The notes under the pieces are model-generated. The model saw only the letters and a program-made list of their open reading frames with translations, had not been told where the DNA came from and made no database searches. Below are positions 1 through 10,200 of a stretch of 64,000 bases of DNA, piece after piece; position 1 is the stretch's first letter, and every line of letters begins with the position of its first letter. Source of the DNA: JBBRHQ01 sp963738305 (GTDB lineage Bacteria > Actinomycetota > Thermoleophilia > Solirubrobacterales > 70-9); assembly GCA_963738305.1 (NCBI GenBank), contig CAVTVU010000006.1, positions 248,001-312,000 on the forward strand, written 5' to 3'. Position numbers and translations under genes: made by a program.

Positions 1-182
1 GGCCGTCGAGGCTCATGTTGAGGATCGGATGGGCGCCCGCCTTCAGCACCTCCTCATAGACGGCCGCCAGCAGCGGCTCGCCGGCGCTCTCGCCGTCGAT
101 CGAGACGATCTCACCCTGCCTTGACCTTGGTCGAGTAGCCGACGAGGATCCTCGCCAGCCCCTGCACACGGGGGTCCTTCAA
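1..182 (-). CDS. M29-family metallo-aminopeptidase, N-terminal part (cut by window edge)
   Basis: Only the first ~60 residues are in the window. They read LKDPRVQGLARILVGYSTKV and continue, after a one-base shift near 115, into a stretch resembling the N-terminus of thermophilic M29 aminopeptidases (AmpS/PepS type). These are cytosolic dimetal enzymes that remove N-terminal residues; the metal ligands lie outside the window. The TTG start at 182 has a GGAGGAGG ribosome site about 8 nt upstream, and its TTGA overlaps the pdxT stop, so translation is probably coupled. The shift is most easily read as a sequencing indel. Family call is moderately sure because the catalytic half is missing. Confidence 0.6.
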
Positions 183-823
183 CTGCTCGCCTCCTCCGGT
201 TGGGGCGACCTCCGCTGCGCCGCGGAGGTCGCCATTGCCATGAACAGCGCGTGGACGCGGGGGTCGTCCGTCAGCTCGGGGTGAAAGGCGCAGCTGAGCA
301 CCGAGCCCTCGCGGATCGCTACCGGGTGCCCGCCGTAGGAGGCGAGCACCTCGACTCCGGGCCCGGTTCGCTCGATCCACGGGGCCCGGATGAAGACTGC
401 GCGCAGCGGCTCGTCGCCCAGTCCCTCCATCAGCAAGTCGGCCTCGAAGCTCTGCAGCTGGCGGCCGAACGCGTTTCGCCGCGCGTGGGCGTCGATCAGG
501 CCTAGGTGCTCGTCGTCGCAGACGATCATCCCGGCGCAGGTGCCGAGGATCGGTCGCCCGGCGGCGTGATGGCGGCGGATGCCCGGCTCGAGCCCCGCCG
601 ATGAGATGCCCATGGTGATCGTCGTGCTCTCGCCGCCGGGGATGACCAGCCCGTCGAGATCCTCGAGCTCGCCTGGGTCGCGAACCTCTCGGACCTCCGC
701 CCCGAGCCCGCGCAGCATCTTCCCGTGGGCCTCGAAATCCCCCTGGACGGCCAGCACGCCGATCGCCAGGCGCGTCCTCGGGTGAGCGTCCGGGTGCGCC
801 TGGGTCGGAGCTGGATCAGGCAC
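179..823 (-). CDS. pdxT: Pyridoxal 5'-phosphate synthase glutaminase subunit PdxT
   Basis: PdxT hydrolyses glutamine and channels ammonia to PdxS for direct synthesis of pyridoxal phosphate in the cytosol. The protein shows the class I glutaminase fold: GVLAVQGDFEAHG at the N-terminus, the glycine-rich IPGGESTT loop, the nucleophile region LGTCAGM with catalytic Cys, and a C-terminal FHPELTDD carrying the His-Glu pair. The GTG at 823 is the best start; it overlaps the pdxS stop by 8 nt and gives about 214 residues, slightly longer than the usual ~195, so a start further downstream is possible. The gene lies between pdxS and the M29 peptidase in one minus-strand operon. It is intact, unlike pdxS. 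Confidence 0.93.
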   Translation of the reverse strand: MPDPAPTQAHPDAHPRTRLAIGVLAVQGDFEAHGKMLRGLGAEVREVRDPGELEDLDGLVIPGGESTTITMGISSAGLEPGIRRHHAAGRPILGTCAGMIVCDDEHLGLIDAHARRNAFGRQLQSFEADLLMEGLGDEPLRAVFIRAPWIERTGPGVEVLASYGGHPVAIREGSVLSCAFHPELTDDPRVHALFMAMATSAAQRRSPQPEEASS

Positions 824-1706
824 CGCGGTCTTGGAGCAGCGCGTCGGCGGCGGCCAGCTCGGAGATCTCCAGACCCGGCATGGCCTCGCCCAGCTCCGCA
901 CAGGCCGCGGCGACCCGCTCGGGATCGTGGGCGTGCGTGGTCGCCTCGACGATCGCCCGCGCCCGGCGCTCGGGGTCCGAGCTCTTGAAGATGCCGGAGC
1001 CGACGAAGTTGCCCTCGGCCCCGAGCTGCACCATCAGTGCCGCGTCGGCCGGCGTGGCGATGCCGCCGGCGCAGAACAGCGGCACGGGGAGGCGGCCGGC
1101 CTCCGCCACCACCCGGACGACCTCCAGCGGTGCCCGATGCTCCTTGGCCGCCGCCGAGAGCTCCTCCGGGACCGGCGGCCGGCGAGCGCCTTGATCCCGC
1201 TCGGTGATCTCGCGCATGTGTCGGACCGCCTCGACGATGTTGCCGGTGCCGGCCTCGCCCTTGGAGCGGATCATCGCCGCTCCCTCGCCGATCCTGCCGC
1301 AGGGCCTCGCCGAGGTTGGTGGCGCCGCAGACGAAGGGCACGTCGAAGGCGAGCTTGTCGATGTGGTGGGACTCGTCGGCTGGGGTCAGGACCTCGGACT
1401 CGTCGATGTAGTCGACCTCGAGCGACTGCAGCACCTGGGCCTCGGCGAAGTGCCCGATCCGGGCCTTCGCCATCACCGGGATCGAGACGGCCGCCTGGAT
1501 CTCGGTGATCTTCTGGGTCGGCGCCATCCGGGCGACGCCGCCCTCGGCGCGGATGTCGGCGGGGACGCGCTCCAGCGCCATCACCGCGCAGGCGCCGGTG
1601 CGCTCTGCGATCCGCGCTTGATCGGCGTCGGTGACGTCCATGATCACGCCGCCCTTGAGCATCTCTGCGAGGCCGGTCTTGAGCCGAAGCTGGCGGGTTC
1701 GCTCAT
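816..1706 (-). CDS. pdxS: Pyridoxal 5'-phosphate synthase lyase subunit PdxS (two frameshifts)
   Basis: PdxS condenses ribose 5-phosphate, glyceraldehyde 3-phosphate and PdxT-derived ammonia to PLP in a dodecameric TIM-barrel complex. Visible motifs are EMLKGGVIMDV, the catalytic-lysine region PVMAKARIGHFAEA, the DYIDESEVLTPAD block, and further on RSKGEAGTGNIVEAVRHM and LFCAGGIATPADAALMVQLG. The reading frame breaks twice, near 1682 just after the ATG at 1706 and near 1290 before the RSKG segment, yet all conserved blocks are present in order, so sequencing indels in G/C runs are likelier than a real pseudogene. It is first in the pdxS-pdxT operon and has a promoter-like TATATT just upstream. 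Confidence 0.9.
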
Positions 1707-1713
1707 GGCGACC

Positions 1714-1719
1714 AATATA
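1714..1719 (-). promoter_or_regulatory. Probable -10 element of a leaderless pdxS promoter
   Basis: On the minus strand TATATT ends 7 nt before the pdxS ATG at 1706, with no purine-rich ribosome site between. That spacing places transcription start at or next to the ATG, as in actinobacterial leaderless mRNAs. No convincing -35 box is seen. Confidence 0.45.
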
Positions 1720-1784
1720 GAGCGCGCGCCCCGGCGAGCATATTTGGGGCCGCCATTCGGCCCGACCTGCAGCGCGCGGCGGCG

Positions 1785-1809
1785 AAGGGGCCCGCGTCGC
1801 GGGCCCCTT
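1785..1809 (-). terminator. GC-rich hairpin downstream of the RpiR gene
   Basis: An 11-bp perfect stem (AAGGGGCCCGC / GCGGGCCCCTT, 3-nt loop) sits 32 nt after the stop of the regulator at 1841. There is no U-tract, so it would be a hairpin-only terminator separating this gene from the pdxST operon. Confidence 0.5.
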
Positions 1810-1840
1810 GGCCTGGCTCGGAATGGGCGATCGTTGGGGA

Positions 1841-2783
1841 TTACTTCAGCTTGTAGGCCCGGATCCGGTCGCGGTGGGCCGCCTCGTCGCGGGCGTAGAC
1901 ACCGTGTGCGATCGCCTGGACGAGCGCCATCAGCGCCGTGTTCGAGCGGGCATAGGACGGGCTGTTCGAGGAGAAGTAGAGGGTCAGCTCGGCGTGCTCG
2001 GCGATCTCCGAGAGGGTCGCGTCGGAGATCGCCAGGGTGCGGGCGCGACGGTGTAGCGCGAGCTTCATCGCCCGCTGCAGGAGCGGGTGGGCGCGGCCGG
2101 CGGAGAGGGCGATGACCAGGGTGTCCTCGTCGATCCGGCCGAGGCGCTGCAGAGATTCACCGCCGGTGCTGGCGACGATCTCGGCGCGGATGTCGAGCAG
2201 GCTCAGCATGTGGCGCAGATAGCTGGCGAAGAAGGCCATCTGGTCGACGCCGACGATCACGACCCGGTGGGCGGTCGCCAGCGCCGAGACCGAGGCCTCG
2301 ATCTGCTCGCGGGTGAGGTTGCGGGCGGTCTCCTCGAGGTTGGCGTGGTCGGCGCCCAGCGAAGCCTCGAACTCGGAGTGGTCGAAGGCGAACAGCGGCC
2401 CGTCGGAGCCCTTGCCCTGCCCCTGGGCGGCGCCGCCGTTGGCGGTCGGCGGTGCGGTATTCCTCGATCGCCGCCTGCTGAAGCTCCGGGTAGCCCTCGA
2501 AGCCGAGCGCCTGGGAGAAGCGGACGACGGTCGAGGAGGAGGTGCTGGCCCGGCGCGCCAGCTCCTCTGCGGTGAGGAAGGCGGCCTCGTCGAGGTGGTC
2601 GACGATGTAGCGGGCGACGTCCTTCTGCGAGCGGGAGAATTCGTCGAAGCGCTCGGTGATGTAGGCGGAGAGGCTCTTGCGCTCGGGGAGCGCCTTTGTC
2701 GCAGTCCGGGTCACGGCGGTGGATTTCGCCCCGGTCGCGGCATTCCCTTCTAGACGATCCGCTGAAGGCGCTCGTGCAGGCAC
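1841..2783 (-). CDS. RpiR/MurR-family transcriptional regulator with SIS domain (frameshifted)
   Basis: The N-terminal third is an RpiR-type helix-turn-helix (residues ~30-110): SLSAYITERFDEFSRSQKDV, then ARYIVDHLDEAAFLTAEELA and STSSSTVVRFSQALGFEGYP. The C-terminal half, in a shifted frame, is a SIS phosphosugar-binding domain with IVGVDQMAFFASYL and VIALSAGRAHPLLQRAM. The family senses sugar phosphates and represses or activates carbohydrate genes; the ligand here is unknown. The frame changes near 2450 in a GC-rich linker, with no loss of conserved sequence. The GTG at 2783 is taken as start, though a later start nearer the HTH is possible. It is monocistronic, with a hairpin behind it and a divergent small membrane protein in front. 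Confidence 0.85.
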
Positions 2784-2812
2784 CGGGCCGCCGTGTGGTT
2801 GGATGGGCGCAG

Positions 2813-3196
2813 ATGACCCTCGAGGAGGCCCTGCGGCAGACCAACCGCAACATGATCGCCTTCGACCTGATCCTCGGCTCCGCCGCGATCGCGGCGCCGG
2901 AGGCGACCCTGCGGGTCATCGGGCACGACGAGCCTGCCCCCGAGGCGGCCCACCTGTTCCGCCGCTGCGGACCGATCTGGCTGACCTTCGCGGCGGCCCA
3001 CGCCGTCGCCGCCCGGCGCGGGGAGTCCCGCGACTGGTGGGCGCTCGCCTGGCTGCGGGGTACCGAGATCGCGACCGACGCTCTCTGGGCCTCCTCGCCC
3101 GCGGTCAGTCGCCCGGGAGCGAAGGCGGGGCTGCGGCTGGCCGGGGTCGCGAACCTGGCGATGGCCGGCGGCTTCGCCTGGCTCTCGCGGCGCTGA
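2813..3196 (+). CDS. Small integral membrane protein, unrecognised
   Basis: A 127-residue protein that I do not recognise. It begins MTLEEALRQTNRNMIAFDLI and has hydrophobic stretches around residues 16-30 (AFDLILGSAAIAA), 50-65 (IWLTFAAAHAVAA) and near the C-terminus (ANLAMAGGFAWL), suggesting two to four short membrane helices. The pattern resembles small actinobacterial membrane proteins that carry a charged RRGESRDWWAL loop. It is divergent from the RpiR regulator. Its TGA ends exactly one base before the stop of the convergent kinase gene, so there is no room for a separate terminator. An upstream GTG in frame could add 6 residues. Confidence 0.6.
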   Translation: MTLEEALRQTNRNMIAFDLILGSAAIAAPEATLRVIGHDEPAPEAAHLFRRCGPIWLTFAAAHAVAARRGESRDWWALAWLRGTEIATDALWASSPAVSRPGAKAGLRLAGVANLAMAGGFAWLSRR

Positions 3197-4812
3197 TCAG
3201 ATCTCTTTCGGGTTCGGGTTCGTGCTGCACTTCAGAAGCCCGATGCGGCGGGCCAGGTCGTAGCGCTCCCTTGCCTCGCCGAGGTTCTTGGCGTTGGCCG
3301 TTTCGATCCCCGCCCTGTCGCCCTTCTTGGCTGCGGCGAGCGCCTGGCGGTCAAAACGGTGGACCCTGCACGATCGCCTCCACGTACTTGCGGAACGTGC
3401 CCCGCACCGAGATCGGAGCGCGGGGCTCGAGCGCGCTCAGCTCGCTCACCTGCCGCTTCGAGATCCCGAATCGGATCCGGGCGAATGGCGAGGTCGCCGA
3501 GCTGACCGCTGGTGAACTTGGCGGCGGCGTCGATGAAGCTCTGCTGGGCGCGGACGCAGGAGGCGTCGGCCTTGCTGATGAACTGCGTCCTTCTTCAACG
3601 GCGTGGGCTTGGCCTTCCCCCCTCCCCCCGCCTTCCCCTGCCCTTGGCCGCCCGCCCTGGCCCTTGCTCGCCTCCTGCGATCCTCCCTTGCCGCCGCCGG
3701 AGAGCAGGGCGACCGCAAGGGCAACGACGGCGACCGCGACGATCCCTCCGATCACCGCCAGCATCTGCGGCGCGCGCCGGTGCCCTGGGCCGGCTGCGGA
3801 GGCGGCGCGGTCGCGGCGCGAGTCTCGGTCGTCGCGGAGATCGGCGCCGTCGCCGTCGAGCCGGGCCCCGGCTCTTCGCTCAGCGGCGTCTCCACGGTGC
3901 CGGTCGCCGCGGCGCCGGTCGCCACCGTGCGCTCGCTCGAGCTCGGGCTCGCCCCCGGAGAGTGCGGCGGCCGCCGCCCGGCCCAGGTCCCCCGCCGACG
4001 GGTAGCGCTCGCCGGGGCTCTTCGCCATCGCCCGCGCGATCACCCGGTCGAGCGCCTTCGGCACCATCGGCGTGAACAGCGACGCAGCCGGCGGCTCATC
4101 GTTGAGGTGCGCGTAGAGCCGGGCGGCCTCGCCGTCGCGCGGGAAGGGCACCTCTCCGGTCAGCAGCTTGAACAGCAGGCAGCCGAGCGCGTAGACGTCG
4201 GCTCGGGCGTCCACCTCCCCGCCCCGGATCTGCTCGGGCGCGACATAATCGAGGGTGCCGACGAAACGCCCCGTCTTCGTCAGGCCCGAGGTCGAGGCGA
4301 CGTTGCGGGCGACCCCGAAGTCGGTGATGTACGCGTGCTCGGAGGAATCCGAGCCGCTGAGCAGCACGTTCGCCGGCTTCACGTCACGGTGGACGAGGCC
4401 GGCGGCGTGGATCGCGTCCAGCCCCGCCGCGACCTGACCGATCAGGGCCACCGCCCGCGCCGGCTCCAAGCCGGCCGCTCGAGATCAGCTTGCGGCCCAG
4501 GTCGGAGCCGGACACGTAGCGCATCGCGATGAACGGAATCCCGTCGTGCTCGCCGGCAGCGTAGATCGGGACCACGTTGGGGTGCTCGATCGAGGCGGCG
4601 ATCTTCGACTCGTGGGAAAAGCGGGCGCGGAAAACCTCGTCCGCCGCGGCGTCAGGCGCGACCAGCTTCAGCGCGACCCGCCGGTCGAGCCCGGGCTCGA
4701 CCGCGAGATAGACGATGCCCATCCCGCCCCGGCCGAGGCGCCGCTCGATCCGGTAGCCGGCGAACTCCGCGCCCTCCCCCAGCTCGGCCCACCGCACCTC
4801 GCCCTCGCTCAT
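3197..4812 (-). CDS. Membrane-anchored Ser/Thr protein kinase A (frameshifted)
   Basis: A Hanks-type kinase. The N-terminal domain has the glycine loop GRGGMGIVYLA, the ATP-binding lysine in RRVALKLVAPD, the catalytic loop HRDVKPANVL, the DFGVARNV metal site and the GTLDYVAPEQIRGGEVDARA activation segment. A proline-rich linker leads to one membrane helix (VIGGIVAVAVVALAVALLSG) and an outer domain rich in Arg and Asp ending RRIGLLKC plus a short tail. At least three frameshifts are needed to join the parts (near 4470, 3950 and 3640); all kinase motifs survive, so assembly error is likely. It lies 61 nt downstream of kinase B in the same direction and shares its outer-domain plan. There are no PASTA repeats, so it is not a classic PknB. 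Confidence 0.85.
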
Positions 4813-4873
4813 GCGCTAACCCTAGCTCGAGCCGCCGAGGCCATCGGGCCGTGGCCTCGGCTGCCCCGGCCGC

Positions 4874-6354
4874 TCAGGCGCCGCGGCTGCACTGGCGGAG
4901 CCCGACCTTCCGCGCCACCTCGAACCGTGCCTGCCGGCCCCTCGGCGAGCAGCCGCTGCGCCCGCTGGTAGGCGAGGTTGTCGCCCCGCTTGGCGGCGTC
5001 TCTGGCCTGGCGCAGCCGGCGGACCTGAGCATCCCCGAGGTGCAGGTAGGCCGACCACTCGGCGGCGATCTCGGGCGGAGCCTCGAGCCGTCGCAGGCGC
5101 CGCATCGCAGCCTCGGAGATCGACCCGCTGGCGCTCCACCTGGCGCGCAGCCTGCTCGAAGGTCTCGACTCGTCCCGCGGCTGCGGCGATGAAGGCGCCG
5201 CGGGTCTCGTTGCAGATCCGATCCGCGCGCCTGATCAACCGCTCCAGCTCCGGCGAGGGCCCGGAGTCGCCGGGGCGCTCGACCAGATAGACGCCGACGC
5301 CGACGGCGGCGCCGATCAGGGCGAAGATCAGCGCCGGGGTACCCTGGGGCGCTCCGGCGACGGGGCTGCTCCCGTCCCCAGCCGCGGCGTCGGCTCCTCG
5401 TGCGCGTAACGCCGCGCCAGGTCGCCGGTCGAGCCCTCCTCGTTCTCGAGACATCAGCCTGGGCGCCTCCCCGGCGGCGGCGCCGGTCGCAACCCAGCGC
5501 TCGGAGGCCGTGACCTCGCGGCCCGCCGCGGCCGCGAGCGCCGCCCGGCCGAGGTCGCCCGCCGAGGGATAGCGGTCCTCGGGGCGCTTCGCCATCGCCC
5601 GCTCGATCACCCGGTCGAAGGCGCTGGGCACGCCGCCAAGCGCGGAGGGCGGCCGCGGGTCGTCGTGGACGTGGGCCCAGAGCTTGGCCGCGTCGGTGTC
5701 GCGCTCGAACGGGATCCGTCCCGGTCAGCGCCTTATAGAGGACGCAGCCGAGCGAGTAGACGTCGGCGCGCGCGTCCACCTGGAGCTGCTCGATCTGCTC
5801 GGGCGAGACGTAGTCGAGGGTGCCGACGACCCGCCCGTGACGGGTCAGCCCGCTGCTCGTCGCAGCCTGCTTGGCGAGGCCGAAGTCCGCGACGTAGGCG
5901 TGCTCGGAGCCCTCCTCCCCCGCCAGCAGGATGTTCGAGGGCTTGACGTCGCGATGGATCAGCCCAGCCTCGTGGATCGCGTCGAGCCCCTGCGCGACCT
6001 GGTCGATCAGCCCCGCCGCCTCGGCCGGCTCCCGAGCCTGCGGCGGGCCAGCTTCTCGCCCAGGTCGAGCCCGCGCACGAGGCGCATCGCGATGAACAGC
6101 GTCTCGCCCTCGCGACCCACCCTGTAGATCGGGATCACGTGCGGGTCGTCGACCTTGGCGGCGACCCGGGACTCTCGCTCGAACTGCTCGCGGAAGGACT
6201 CGTCGCGGGCGGCGTCGGCGGCGATCACCTTCAGCGCGACGCGGCGGTCGAGGGCGGTCTCGGTCGCCTCGTAGACGGCGCCCATGCCGCCGCGGCCCAG
6301 GATCGGCCCGATCCGGTAGCCCGCGAACAGGGCTCCTTCGGTGAGCTCAGCCAT
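4874..6354 (-). CDS. Membrane-anchored Ser/Thr protein kinase B (frameshifted)
   Basis: The start MAELTEGALFAGYRIGPILG is followed by GRGGMGAVYEA, the ATP lysine in RRVALKVIAAD, a HRDVKP catalytic loop and DFGLAKQ read after a frame change, then VDARADVYSLGCVLYKALTG. A single membrane segment (IFALIGAAVGVGVYLVE) precedes an extracytoplasmic region of about 120 residues with three cysteines, ending ARKVGLRQCSRGA. Frame changes near 6030, 5720 and 4930 interrupt it. It is closely similar in design to kinase A next door, so the pair probably arose by duplication. Both belong to a minus-strand cluster with a coiled-coil membrane protein and a microprotein upstream, suggesting a cell-envelope signalling unit. 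The signal sensed is unknown. Confidence 0.85.
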
Positions 6355-6446
6355 CCGGGGTGCGCCGCGCCATGCCTGCATCGGCGCGGCATGGTCGCAG
6401 AAACGCTCGCGCCGCAGACCCGCGCCCGGCGGAGCGAGGCGCGGCA

Positions 6447-6925
6447 CTACTTGTTCTTCTTGTTCTGAACCTGGTCCTGAAGCCGGTTGACCCTGCGACG
6501 TCAGGGTCCCGATCGTGTCGCGGGTGCGGTCCTGCTGGTTCTTCAGCGCGTTGACTTCGTTCGTCAGGCCGTTGACGTCGCCGCTGAGGTGGTCGACCTG
6601 GGCGTTGGTCGCCTTCATCTGGGCCGAGATCTTGTTCAGGTCGCCACGGTCGACCGCCTGGCCTCCCTGCAGCCTGGCTGCGCGCACTTGCCGGCCTGCC
6701 GGAGCCCGAGCGGTCACCTTGCAGGCTCTGAGCCGAGAGCGGCCTTCTGAAGCTGCGGCACCTGCCGGCTGATCTCCGACTTGCACCGACTTCGCGAGGT
6801 CCTGCGTCGCTGGTTGTGTTGTTCTTGGCGTCGATCGCGATCAGCAGCGCGACCACGCCGACGACGAAGGCCAGGGCACCGAGGACCAGCAGCCAGATGG
6901 CGCGACGATCATCCACGTGGCTCAA
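6447..6925 (-). CDS. Single-pass membrane protein with coiled coil (frameshifted)
   Basis: The TTG start at 6925 begins LSHVDDRRAIWLLVLGALAF, followed by one transmembrane helix (LVLGALAFVVGVVALLIAID). After a frame change, a long heptad-patterned coiled coil follows (NKISAQMKATNAQVDHLSGD, then NEVNALKNQQDRTRDTIG). A second frame change leads to an amphipathic, lysine-rich end (LQDQVQNKKNK). About 158 residues if repaired. I do not recognise a named family; the layout suggests a cytosolic N-tail and an outer or inner coiled-coil rod that could mediate oligomerisation. The stop of the 37-aa microprotein overlaps its TTG (TTGA), and kinase B follows 93 nt downstream, so it probably acts with the kinases. 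Confidence 0.6.
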
Positions 6926-7035
6926 CCTATCCGGCCCTGCGGCGGAACCTCGGGCTCCAGCTCAGGCTCCTCAGCGCCCTCCCAGGTGAGCACCCAGATG
7001 AGCATGACGATGCCGAGTGCGACGAAACCGATCAC
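6922..7035 (-). CDS. 37-residue single-pass membrane microprotein
   Basis: A short gene with strong start evidence: a GTG at 7035 preceded by GGAGGAGG at about 8 nt. The product has a membrane helix (VIGFVALGIVMLIWVLTW) followed by an acidic, proline-rich tail (EGAEEPELEPEVPPQGRIG). The stop TGA shares bases with the TTG start of the coiled-coil protein (TTGA), indicating translational coupling. Not recognised as any family. Given its place at the head of the kinase cluster, it may be a small regulatory or assembly partner, but that is inference. It is too short for standard ORF cut-offs, so homologues may be unannotated. Confidence 0.6.
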   Translation of the reverse strand: MIGFVALGIVMLIWVLTWEGAEEPELEPEVPPQGRIG

Positions 7036-7232
7036 CTGCCACCTCCTCCCTACGGGGGACGGCTAGACAAACGTCTGAGGGAACATCGACTTGCGGACCC
7101 GAGCGGCTTTAGTCGCGGCCGCGAGCGGCCGATCCGTCCCGCTGGTTTCCGTCGTGGTCATCAAAAGCGGGTACCGCGTGCGCGGATAGCTGAGTGGACC
7201 CTTTACGTCCTCGAGCGGTCAGGCTTATAGTC

Positions 7233-10200
7233 ATGTCGGGTGCGCCGGGGGCGGCGCGACTTGGCAAGCACAACTCAGCCTTCCCTGGCAAATGGCTCGA
7301 CCTGCTTCTACGGATCCCTGCCGGCACTCGCCCTGGTCCTCTCCTGGGCGGCGATCGCTGCCCGCCCCGCCTCGCGCACGAACCGGCGCTGAGCACCGTG
7401 CAGAGCCACACACGCGGAGGACTCGGTCGTCCACACGCCTGCGGAGGAGCGCGCTCTGGTGCGCCAGACGATGGCGGCGAGCTCCGCGGACGCCGCAGCG
7501 GCCGCCGCCGCGGTGAGCCCGGACCCGGGCCAGGTAGGTCAGTGGGGGCCGGTCGTCGACTGGCCGGTCGTGGCCGTGCACGCGGCGCTGCTCCCGAACG
7601 GGAAGGTGCTCGCCTACGACTCGATCGGAGACAAGGCAACCGAGACCTATCCGGTTCAGGATCACAGCAGGGCCACGGTCTGGGACCCCGCCACCGGGAC
7701 CCAGACCCCGGTCAACGTGACGACTGGCTTCAACATCTTCTGCAGCGGCCTCGCCCACCTGATGGACGGCTCGATCTTCGTCGCCGGCGGGAACAAGGAC
7801 CAGCAGCTCAACGGGCATCCCGCAGACCCACATCTTCGACCCCAACACCAACACCTGGAGCCTGGGGCCGAACATGTACGCCGGGTCGCTGGTACCCGAG
7901 CGTCACCCCGCTGAGCAACGGCGAGACGCTGATCACCGGAGGGCGGACCCGGACGACACGCCCGAGGTGCGCAAGACCGACGGCGCCCTGCGCTCGCTCA
8001 ACACCGCCTCGCTCGACCTGCCGCTCTACCCCTGGCTCGACGTCGCGCCCGATGGCCGCGCTTTCTACTCCGGTCCCGACGGACGATGCGCAGCCTCGAC
8101 ACCGCCGGCGGGGGCTCCTGGCAGAGCTTCGGCCAGCGCGACTCCGAGGGCCGCACTACGGCAGCCACGCGATGTATGACATCGGCAAGATCCTCGTCGC
8201 CGGCGGCGCCTTCTCTCTGCACCAGCGCCCGGGTGATCAACTCAACGGGCCGACGCCACAGGTCAGCGCCACCAACCCGATGGCGACAGGGCGCCGCCAG
8301 TTCAACCTGACGGTGCTCGCCGACGGCACGGTGCTCGCCACCGGCGGCAACTCCTCCGGCGCGCCACTGGTGGACCTCAACAACGGCGTCTACACGGCCG
8401 AGCAGTGGAATCCGGCGACGCAGACATGGAAGACGATGGCGGCGAGCAGGTGACCCGCCAGTACCACTCGACCGCGCTGCTGCTTCCCGACGGGCGGGTG
8501 CTCTCGGCGGGTGGCGGGGTCTGCGGCACCTGCGACTCGGTCGGCTATCTGGGAAAGAACGCCGAGGTCTTCTCCCCGCCCTACCTGTTCAAGAAGGACG
8601 GCTCGGGCGAACTCGCGCCACGACCCCAGATCACCTCCGCTCCAGGCGAGGTCGGCTACAACGCGGCCTTCTCGATCTCGACCGCCGAATCCGGCCTCGA
8701 TCAAGAAGGTGGCTCTGGTCAGGCTCGGAGCGGTGACCCACTCGGTGAACATGGAGCAGCGCTACGTGCCGCTCTCCTACTCGGCCGGCGGCGGCGTCGC
8801 TGAACGCGAGTCGCCCGCCAACGCCAACATCGCACCCCCCGGCTATCTACATGCTCTTCGTGATCGACTCGAACGGGGTCCCTCCGGTCTCGAAGATGGT
8901 GAAGGTCACCCGAACCCCTGCGCCACCCGCCGAGCGGCCCGCAGATCGTCTTCTCCTCCAAGCGCGACGGCAACGACGAGATCTACTCGATGAACGCGGA
9001 CGGACTCGGCCAGACGCGGCTGACCAACAATCCGGCCTCCGACTACGACCCCGCCTACTCATCGAGCACCCAGAAGATCGCCTTCACCTCCAAGCGCGAC
9101 GGCAACGACGAGATCTACTCGATGAACGCCGACGGCACCGCGCCAGACGCGGCTGACCAACGAATGCGGCCAGCGACGCCTACCCGGCCTTCTCCCCCGA
9201 CGGGCAGAAGATCGCCTTCACCTCGACCCGCGACGGCAACTCGGAGATCTACGTAATGAACGCCGACGGGACGGGCCAACGCGACTGACGAACAACTCGG
9301 CCTTCGACGGCTGGCCCTCCTTCTCGCCGGACTCGCAGAAGATCACCTTCACCAGCCTGCGCGACGGCAACTTCGAGGTCTACTCGATGAACGCCGACGG
9401 CTCCAATCCGACGCGGCTGACCAACAATCCCGCCTGCGATCTTTTCTCCACCTTCTCCCCAGACGGCCAGAAGATCGCCTTCTCCTCGACCCGCGACGGC
9501 AACTCGGAGATCTACTCGATGAACTCCGATGGGTCCAATCCGACGCGGCTGACCACCAACTCGGCCTCCGACATCCTCCCCACCTTCTCGCCGGACTCGG
9601 GCAAGATCGCCTTCGACTCGGCCCGCGACGGCAACGAAGAGATCTACTCGATGAACGCCGACGGGTCGAATCCGACGCGGCTGACCAACGCCGCGGGGGT
9701 GGACAGCTATCCGGATTGGAAGGCAGCCGACACGACTGCTCCGGACACCATCATCGACTCCGGTCCCTCAGGCCCGACTTCGAACTCAACGCCCACCTTC
9801 ACCTTCCACTCGACCGAGCCAGGGTCGACTTTCGAGTGCTCGATCGGTACGGCGAGCTTCGCCCCCTGCTCGGGTCCGGGTGCCGCGCACACACCTTCCA
9901 GCCCGCTCCCCGAGGGCCTTCAGAATTTCCGCGTCCGGGCCACCGATGCCGCCGGAAACACCGACCCAACCCCCGACGTCCGCAGCTTCACTGTCGACAC
10001 CCAGGCCCCAAGCCCGCCGAGTCTCACGGGTACCGTTCCCGTCTCTCCGGCCAACGAGAACAACCCCAAGGTCGTTGGCAGCGCCGAAGCGGGTGGGACG
10101 GTGCGGATCTATCCCACCGCCGACTGCTCGGGCTCGCAGCTTGCGAGCGGCAGCGCCTCAGAGCTCGCGGGCGCGGGCATCACAGTCTCCGTCGCCGACA

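Noticed and set aside
1290..1300. Programmed frameshift in pdxS
   Set aside because: No slippery heptamer or conserved downstream structure, and many neighbours show similar breaks, so sequencing error is simpler.
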